From an uncultured Collinsella sp. (GTDB taxonomy: Bacteria > Actinomycetota > Coriobacteriia > Coriobacteriales > Coriobacteriaceae), in assembly GCA_900553475.1 (NCBI GenBank), contig USEF01000078.1, positions 1 through 7,391 of the forward strand: a DNA stretch of 7,391 nt, read 5' to 3'. Made by a program: the position numbers and the translations under genes. This document shows positions 1-5,125 of this stretch, in pieces (position 1 is the first letter of the stretch; each line of letters begins with the position of its first letter). Below the pieces are notes generated by a model that was given only the letters and a program-made list of their open reading frames with translations, was not told the DNA's origin and did not search any database.

Positions 1-980
1 CAGCGGGCAGCCTCGGCTTCTTCCTGCGCCGGCGTAAAGATACGGTTGCGCCCCAGCACCAGGCCAATCACATTGCGCGGGCCCAGAGCGTCGACGGCCA
101 GCGCCGCCAGCAGGGACGACGGCAAGTCACCCTCGAGTGCCACCACAGCACGCGACGCACCGTGGGCTCGGGCGTTGTCGCGCACGGCGAGCACCAGCGC
201 CTGCCACAGCCACTCCTCGGAACGGAACTCGGGCAGTTCGTGATCCTCCAAGGCATCGAGCATCACGCCGCGCTGAATCTCCTGAACCAGCAGGCTCTCC
301 TCAAAGCACGGCGCCTGGGCCACCACGCGACCGCAGTCGTCGAGCACAAACGAACCGCCGGTATACACCGACTCGTCATAGGCACCGACCGGCGCCATGC
401 AGGCAAACCACACGCTGCGCTTGGATGCGATCTTGCGGTAGGCGCCGCTGCGAACGGCAGCAATGGCGGCAGTCTCGCGGTCGGTCATGTCAAACGCGTT
501 GAATTGGAAATACGCAATGAGGTCAACACCGGTCGGCAGCATCTCGAGTTCGCGGTCCAAGTCAAAAATCACGGCGATGCGCACGCCGTCCACGTCAAAC
601 ACCGGCGGTGCCCAACGCGTGTCGTTGTTCTCGCCACGCTGCAGGGCAATGCTCGAACGCGCCGGCACCACATGACCGTCCTTGAGCATCATGTAGTCGA
701 GCAGCGGCTGGCCCTCAAACGAAACCGCCGCGGGCACGATGCAGATCATGTCAAGCTCCTGGATACGCTCGGCGACACCAGTCAAACCGGCAAGCACGTC
801 GTGCTCAAAGTCGGCAGCGCCCACCAGGCCACCGGGCATGGCGCCCATAAAGAGCGGAGCCGGAACGCACAGCACGCGCGCCCCGCGCTCGTGGGCCAGA
901 CGAGCCTGGTCCTCGATGCGGCCGCAAATGCCCTCAATATCACCCAGGCGCATATCGATCTGTGCAAGCGCGAGCTTCAT
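1..980 (-). CDS. NAD+ synthetase (glutamine-dependent)-like protein, probable pseudoenzyme, partial (3' end outside window)
   Basis: The visible 326 codons have the layout of two-domain NadE. Residues 1-235 form a nitrilase/glutaminase-like domain (MKLALAQIDMRLGDIEG start, YDESVYTGGSFVLDD and VVAQAPCFEESLLV near its end). From about residue 255 the synthetase domain begins, keeping the AALAVDALGPRNVIGLV segment that follows the PP-loop. Authentic enzymes hydrolyse glutamine and use the ammonia with ATP to amidate deamido-NAD+. Here the catalytic residues are missing. The FPEL glutamate position reads VPAPL (Ala41), the lysine region reads VPARSSIAL (no Lys), the cysteine position is Asp140 (AVIFDLD), and the SGGxDS loop is EGDLPS (residues 283-288). 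The ATG at 980 is chosen because GGAAAGGG lies 7 nt upstream; an in-frame ATG at 1007 has no ribosome site. The frame is open to the window edge, which argues against simple decay. Family assignment is firm; loss of activity is inferred; the actual role is unknown. Confidence 0.85.
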   Translation of the reverse strand, partial: MKLALAQIDMRLGDIEGICGRIEDQARLAHERGARVLCVPAPLFMGAMPGGLVGAADFEHDVLAGLTGVAERIQELDMICIVPAAVSFEGQPLLDYMMLKDGHVVPARSSIALQRGENNDTRWAPPVFDVDGVRIAVIFDLDRELEMLPTGVDLIAYFQFNAFDMTDRETAAIAAVRSGAYRKIASKRSVWFACMAPVGAYDESVYTGGSFVLDDCGRVVAQAPCFEESLLVQEIQRGVMLDALEDHELPEFRSEEWLWQALVLAVRDNARAHGASRAVVALEGDLPSSLLAALAVDALGPRNVIGLVLGRNRIFTPAQEEAEAAR

Positions 981-987
981 GGCCCAG

Positions 988-995
988 CCCTTTCC
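988..995 (-). promoter_or_regulatory. Ribosome binding site of the NadE-like gene
   Basis: On the minus strand GGAAAGGG ends 7 nt before the ATG at 980. It decides the start in favour of MKLALAQ, which also matches the usual beginning of the NadE glutaminase domain, over the in-frame ATG nine codons upstream. Confidence 0.6.
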
Positions 996-1019
996 GTCGT
1001 AAACCATCGAAATCGTAGT

Positions 1020-1050
1020 AAAAGCGCCGGCCGCATAATGCAGTCGGCGC
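1020..1050 (-). terminator. Intrinsic terminator downstream of the superoxide reductase gene
   Basis: Read on the minus strand, GCGCCG (1050-1045) pairs with CGGCGC (1029-1024). After one mismatch, CTGCA pairs with TGCGG (one T-G wobble) around a TTA loop. The stem is followed at once by TTTT (1023-1020). This is a classic Rho-independent shape, 48 nt past the stop of the superoxide reductase gene. It lies only about 40 nt before the ATG of the NadE-like gene, so any promoter for that gene must overlap the hairpin or sit in the short gap; I could not recognise one with confidence. Confidence 0.75.
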
Positions 1051-1097
1051 TTGCATGTGCATATGCTAGCTATGATACCCCGAGCGGGGGCGCGCTC

Positions 1098-1460
1098 CTA
1101 GAATGTCGCGGACCACAGCCCGTGCAGGTTGCAGTAGGCATAGACGGTACCGGTCTTGGAGCCGCCCGCGAAAAACGTCGCGGGTTTCATGCCGGGTTCA
1201 AGGTAATGAACCTCTAAGCGGCCCTCGGCCTCAAGGGCGATCCACTCAATGTAGTGCTCGGGCAGGCTGGGGTGCTCGACCGAGCCAACGCGTGCGCGAA
1301 TCACGTGACCGTCACGCTCGGTCTCGACAACAGGCACGTGCTTCTCGTGCGCCGCGTCCTCAGTGTTTGCAGTCAGTTCCGTGCAACCGGCAGGGGTCGC
1401 AACGTCGTCGCCAAGGGCGGCGATGAGCTTGCCGTCGGGGTCCTTAAAGAATTTCGCCAT
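1098..1460 (-). CDS. Desulfoferrodoxin-type superoxide reductase
   Basis: A 120-residue cytoplasmic superoxide reductase, which reduces superoxide to hydrogen peroxide with one external electron and no release of oxygen, typical of anaerobes. All ligands of the catalytic Fe(His)4Cys centre are visible: His41 (EKHVP), His63 (VEHPS), His69 (PEHYIEW), and Cys110 and His113 in CNLHGLW at the C-terminus. Glu39-Lys40, the active-site pair that helps attract superoxide and protonate the intermediate, is present. The first 38 residues resemble the remains of the desulforedoxin domain of longer desulfoferrodoxins, but its four iron-binding cysteines are absent (only Cys26). The second, non-catalytic iron should therefore be missing. 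The ATG at 1460 is chosen for the strong AAAGGAG site just upstream; the longer frame from 1550 adds a non-homologous leader. No rubredoxin or other electron donor gene is adjacent. An intrinsic terminator follows. Confidence 0.93.
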   Translation of the reverse strand: MAKFFKDPDGKLIAALGDDVATPAGCTELTANTEDAAHEKHVPVVETERDGHVIRARVGSVEHPSLPEHYIEWIALEAEGRLEVHYLEPGMKPATFFAGGSKTGTVYAYCNLHGLWSATF

Positions 1461-1466
1461 GATGTT

Positions 1467-1473
1467 CTCCTTT
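1467..1473 (-). promoter_or_regulatory. Ribosome binding site of the superoxide reductase gene
   Basis: AAAGGAG on the minus strand, 6 nt before the ATG at 1460. It supports the short 120-residue product over the 150-residue reading frame that opens at 1550. Confidence 0.8.
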
Positions 1474-1565
1474 GCTGATGTGCCAATGTTCTTGATGGTT
1501 CTTATGCCCAAAGGCAGACAAACCATCCACGGCATTGCAAATGAACACATAACGGATTAGGCAAG

Positions 1566-1590
1566 CGGTCGAGCCAAAATGCGTCGACCG
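1566..1590. repeat. Perfect 7-bp inverted repeat in the gap between the helicase and superoxide reductase genes
   Basis: CGGTCGA (1566-1572) and TCGACCG (1584-1590) are exact inverted copies separated by 11 nt. The element lies 34 nt past the helicase stop codon and about 105 nt before the superoxide reductase start. No T-run follows on either strand, so it is not a standard intrinsic terminator. It could be a 3'-end stabilising hairpin of the helicase mRNA or an operator for the superoxide reductase gene. I saw no convincing -35/-10 pair in the 1461-1623 gap. Confidence 0.5.
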
Positions 1591-1623
1591 TCCTGCCTAC
1601 CCCAGCAGCCCCACCCGAGCGGG

Positions 1624-4600
1624 TTAGCGCCCGTCGCCGCCGAGCAGCGCCAGAACGTCCTCGCGGGTAAACAGCGCCGACGAGATGCCGTCGCCGCCGA
1701 GCACGCTGTTGACCAGGTCGCGTTTGGACTCCTGCATCTGCATAATGCGTTCCTCGATCGTGTCCTTGGCGATGAGCTTGTACACGGTCACGGTATGTTG
1801 CTGGCCAATACGATGCGCACGGTCGGTCGCTTGGTCCTGCGCCGCCACGTTCCACCACGGGTCGTAGTGGATGACCACGTCGGCAGCCGTCAGGTTAAGG
1901 CCCACGCCGCCCGCCTTGAGCGAAATCAAAAAGACCGGCACCTCGCCCGCTTGGAACTGCGCGACCATCTTGGCGCGGCTCTCCTTAGACGAAGCGCCCG
2001 TCAGCTTAAGAAAGCCGATGTCCTCCTTGGCCAAGCGCTTACCGATGATATCGAGCATACCTGTAAACTGGCTGAACAACAGGATGCGATGCCCGCCGTC
2101 GAGTGCGCCGTGCACGAGCTCCATGCACGTATCGAGTTTGGCGCTCCCCGCCTTGTAATCCTCGTAGTGCAGACGCGGGTCGCAGCAGATCTGGCGCAGC
2201 TTGGTGAGCTCGGCAAGCACCTTGAGCTTCTCTTTCTTAAACTCGGATGCTTCGCGATGCTGCACCTGCTGGGCGATGCGGTCCTGGTTTGCCAGGTAGA
2301 GCTTGCGCTGCTCGCCGGTGAGCTGCGCCATGACCGTATCCTCGATCTTCTCGGGCAGGTCGGCCACCACGTCTTCCTTGACACGGCGCAGCACAAACGG
2401 CGACACGAGCGCTTGCAGGCGAGCGGCACTGTCGCCCTCGGCATGCTCGACCGGGCTTTCGAAGCGCTTGGCAAACGACTCGCGCGTGCCAAGCAGGCCC
2501 GGCATTAAAAAGTCGAAGATGCTCCAGAGCTCGGATAGGCGGTTTTCGATGGGCGTGCCCGTCAGGGCAAAGCGCACGCCGGCAGGCAGGCGCTTTGCGG
2601 CGCGCGCCACCTGGGTGAGCGGGTTTTTAATGTACTGGGCCTCATCGAGCACCACACGGGCAAAGTCCTGCTCGACGTACTCGTCGATATCGCGCCGCAT
2701 AAGGTCATACGACGTCACGACCACGTTATGCTCGGCCACGCCGGCGATTTGCACGCGACGCTGCGCCTTGGCGCCCACGATGGCGCACACATCGAGCGAC
2801 GGGGCAAAGCGCTCCAGCTCGGCGGTCCAGTTGTACACAAGCGACGCGGGGCACACCACAAGCGTGGGCTTAATGTCCCCCGCTTCCACACGCGCCAGGA
2901 TATGCGCGATCATCTGGAGCGTTTTGCCCAGGCCCATGTCGTCGGCCAAGATGCCGCCAAGGCCCAGATGCTCAAGCGAGCCGAGCCACTGGTAGCCGTC
3001 GACCTGGTAGCCACGCAGCGTGGCCTTGAGCGAGGCGGGTACCGTAAAGTCCATCTTGCCGAGCGTGTCCAGGCGCTCGACGGTACGGCGGAACGCGGCG
3101 TCACGATCGGCCTCGAGCGCGGGCGTGCGTGCGAGCATGCTATCGACGAACAGGGTACTCGACGCGGGAAGCGACACGCCGTCGAGCAGGTCGACAGCAT
3201 CGACACCCAGGTCCTCGGCGAGGCCAAACGCGGCTCGAGCGCCCTCGTCCAGGCGAATGATGTCGCCGGACGTAAGGCGCGCAAACGTTTGATGGCGCTT
3301 GTACGAATCGAGATAGACGGCAAGGTCCGCGGCCGAAAGCCCGCTCGCGCCCAGCTCGACATCGAGCAGATTGCTCTTGACGGTCGCACGAACCGAGAGC
3401 TTGGGCGCGGGGCGGACCGAAATCTGGCGCAGACGGTCGCTGAGCATGACCTCACCAAGCTCGGACAGGGCGGATAGGCCCTCGGTCAGCAGGCAGAACA
3501 AGCTCTCGTCATCGCGCTCCTCAAACGCCAGACCGCCCTCGTAGAAATCGAAGTACAGGGCCGCCGTGTCCATAACACGAAACTCTGCCACCTCGTCGCG
3601 GGGCGGCACGCCGGGGCGTTGCTCTTCGAAGAGACTGCCCGGAGCGCCCAGGCTAAAGAGATCTGCCGACCAGTCGCCGTAGACAACCGTAATTTTGCAG
3701 GTCACAAGCCCATCGTCGACGCCGATCGCCATAGCAAAGCTCGGCTCGGGCGCCACGGTATCGAGCGCGGCGGGCGCGGTAAGGTCGGTATAGTCGCGCA
3801 AAATGGGCAGCGCCATACGACAGAACTCCCCCACCTGGTCGACAGCGATATGGATCGGCGTGCGACAGGGCAGTAAGCGCGATAGGAACGGCGCCGCATG
3901 CTGGGCAAACGCTACATCGGCGCGGCGCGCACGGCGGGTGTCGACCAGATAGGCAACGTCGCCCGAAGCAAAGCAGTATGCATCGGCCGGCAGGCGTAGA
4001 TCGTAGCTGCCACCAGCCGCCGGCGCGATTTTGGCGGCAAGGAGCGGTGGGCGCTTAGACAGCGCCTCGAGCGCCTCGTCCTCCCCTTCCAGAGGCATCT
4101 CAACTGCCACGTCATAGGTGCGATGCGTCGTCGTCCCCCGAGACCAGGCGGGCTCAAAAGAGATGGTCTGGCCGCGCAGCAGGTCCAGCACATATACGAT
4201 GCTATGCTCGGACAGCGGCAACTGACGCTCGGCGACAAAACCGCTGCGGACAAAGTCGTACGACGCCGAACGCGAGCTTGTGATGTCATCGAGATAGGCA
4301 ACTGTCGTCACGACAAGGTTGAGCAGCTTTGTCGACACGTCTTCGAAGGCTTCGGGCGTATGGACAAACGTGAGCTTCTTGCCGTACGAGAAGGTGCCGC
4401 CTCGGACATAGGCGTCGGCCATGCCGTCGATATCCTTGACCACATAGGACACCGAACCGCAGCGAATGCGGAACTCGAGCGCCCAGCTAAAGCGGTCGGC
4501 GAACAGCGGATTGTAGTACGGCACCAACGAAGGCTCCAACGCCGCCTTGGGGGCATCGGGATCCACACTGCCGGCAAGCTTGCGGCGCATGCTCGCCAGC

Positions 4601-5097
4601 TCATCCATGCGCGCGTCCGAAAGATCAGAAAGCGCCGCCATGAGGCTGGGGCTCGTGGGGACGGGCGCCGGAAAGGGAAAGTTAGGGTTGACGGCCGGCG
4701 CTTTGGGCGCGGGGCGTGCGGGCTGTTTCGGCTGCGCCGTAAACGTGCGGACCGGCGTGCGCAAACCTTCGACGGGCTCGGCGCCGCTGGCATCCAAATA
4801 CGCCAGAGCCGTGGCAATAGCGTGCTTGCACATACCGGGGTAACGATAGGCGGCGGGGCAATCGCAGTCGTAGTCGATCACCTCGTGCTCGTCCATGTCG
4901 AGCGCCACGTGCGTCTTGTACAGGTCGCCGCGCGAACCGCGCACCGTGCCCTCGACCGTCACGTTCCTGGAGAAGCGCGAGCCGCTGTCCTCGATCGACA
5001 GCACGGCGCCGTTGAGCATGAGCGAACGCCCCTTCATAAAGGTGCCGCTCAACGCCGCCTCTTTGCGAAGCGCCTGCACAAACGTCCCCTGCGCCAT
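1624..5097 (-). CDS. SWIM zinc-finger SNF2-family DNA-dependent ATPase/helicase
   Basis: A 1157-residue cytoplasmic SNF2 (superfamily 2) ATPase, a class that translocates on DNA to remodel protein-DNA complexes. Numbering is from the ATG at 5097. A SWIM zinc finger of form CxC-x9-CxH sits at Cys78, Cys80, Cys90 and His92, probably for DNA or protein binding. A Pro/Ala-rich linker follows at about 121-149, then a long region (about 190-680) resembling the bacterial SNF2-associated segment. The ATPase core carries motif I DDMGLGKT (Lys725), motif II DEAQ (818-821), motif III LTGTP (845-849), LLFSQF (1006-1011), motif V SLKAGGVGLNL (from 1059) and motif VI QATDRAHRIGQ (1089-1099). All catalytic motifs are intact. 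The ATG at 5097 has GGAGG 5 nt upstream; an in-frame GTG at 5115 has no such site. The 28-nt gap after dnaE suggests co-transcription. The specific cellular role is unknown; repair, replication restart or transcription recycling are possible. Confidence 0.93.
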   Translation of the reverse strand: MAQGTFVQALRKEAALSGTFMKGRSLMLNGAVLSIEDSGSRFSRNVTVEGTVRGSRGDLYKTHVALDMDEHEVIDYDCDCPAAYRYPGMCKHAIATALAYLDASGAEPVEGLRTPVRTFTAQPKQPARPAPKAPAVNPNFPFPAPVPTSPSLMAALSDLSDARMDELASMRRKLAGSVDPDAPKAALEPSLVPYYNPLFADRFSWALEFRIRCGSVSYVVKDIDGMADAYVRGGTFSYGKKLTFVHTPEAFEDVSTKLLNLVVTTVAYLDDITSSRSASYDFVRSGFVAERQLPLSEHSIVYVLDLLRGQTISFEPAWSRGTTTHRTYDVAVEMPLEGEDEALEALSKRPPLLAAKIAPAAGGSYDLRLPADAYCFASGDVAYLVDTRRARRADVAFAQHAAPFLSRLLPCRTPIHIAVDQVGEFCRMALPILRDYTDLTAPAALDTVAPEPSFAMAIGVDDGLVTCKITVVYGDWSADLFSLGAPGSLFEEQRPGVPPRDEVAEFRVMDTAALYFDFYEGGLAFEERDDESLFCLLTEGLSALSELGEVMLSDRLRQISVRPAPKLSVRATVKSNLLDVELGASGLSAADLAVYLDSYKRHQTFARLTSGDIIRLDEGARAAFGLAEDLGVDAVDLLDGVSLPASSTLFVDSMLARTPALEADRDAAFRRTVERLDTLGKMDFTVPASLKATLRGYQVDGYQWLGSLEHLGLGGILADDMGLGKTLQMIAHILARVEAGDIKPTLVVCPASLVYNWTAELERFAPSLDVCAIVGAKAQRRVQIAGVAEHNVVVTSYDLMRRDIDEYVEQDFARVVLDEAQYIKNPLTQVARAAKRLPAGVRFALTGTPIENRLSELWSIFDFLMPGLLGTRESFAKRFESPVEHAEGDSAARLQALVSPFVLRRVKEDVVADLPEKIEDTVMAQLTGEQRKLYLANQDRIAQQVQHREASEFKKEKLKVLAELTKLRQICCDPRLHYEDYKAGSAKLDTCMELVHGALDGGHRILLFSQFTGMLDIIGKRLAKEDIGFLKLTGASSKESRAKMVAQFQAGEVPVFLISLKAGGVGLNLTAADVVIHYDPWWNVAAQDQATDRAHRIGQQHTVTVYKLIAKDTIEERIMQMQESKRDLVNSVLGGDGISSALFTREDVLALLGGDGR

Positions 5098-5102
5098 CAC
5101 TT

Positions 5103-5107
5103 CCTCC
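5103..5107 (-). promoter_or_regulatory. Ribosome binding site of the SNF2 helicase gene
   Basis: GGAGG on the minus strand lies 5 nt before the ATG at 5097, inside the short gap after the dnaE stop. It selects this ATG over the GTG at 5115, although a GTG directly before the ATG (5098-5100) cannot be fully excluded. Confidence 0.7.
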
Positions 5108-5125
5108 AATCTCACCCGGGGTAGC

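Noticed and set aside
162..1217. Long plus-strand open frame of 351 codons opposite the NadE-like and superoxide reductase genes
   Set aside because: It spans two clearly coding minus-strand genes and the terminator between them, has a low-complexity Arg/His/Ala-rich product with no recognisable family, and is the expected antisense shadow in GC-rich DNA.
1461..1550. Thirty-residue N-terminal extension of the superoxide reductase frame
   Set aside because: The extension has no homology to the family and no ribosome site at 1550, while AAAGGAG sits just before the internal ATG at 1460.
1579..2508. Plus-strand open frame of 309 codons opposite the C-terminal helicase domain
   Set aside because: It mirrors the strongly conserved helicase motifs on the other strand and has no recognisable product.
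4123..5124. Plus-strand open frame of 333 codons opposite the N-terminal part of the SNF2 helicase
   Set aside because: Product is Arg/His/Gly-rich with no domain; it is the antisense shadow of a gene with verified motifs.
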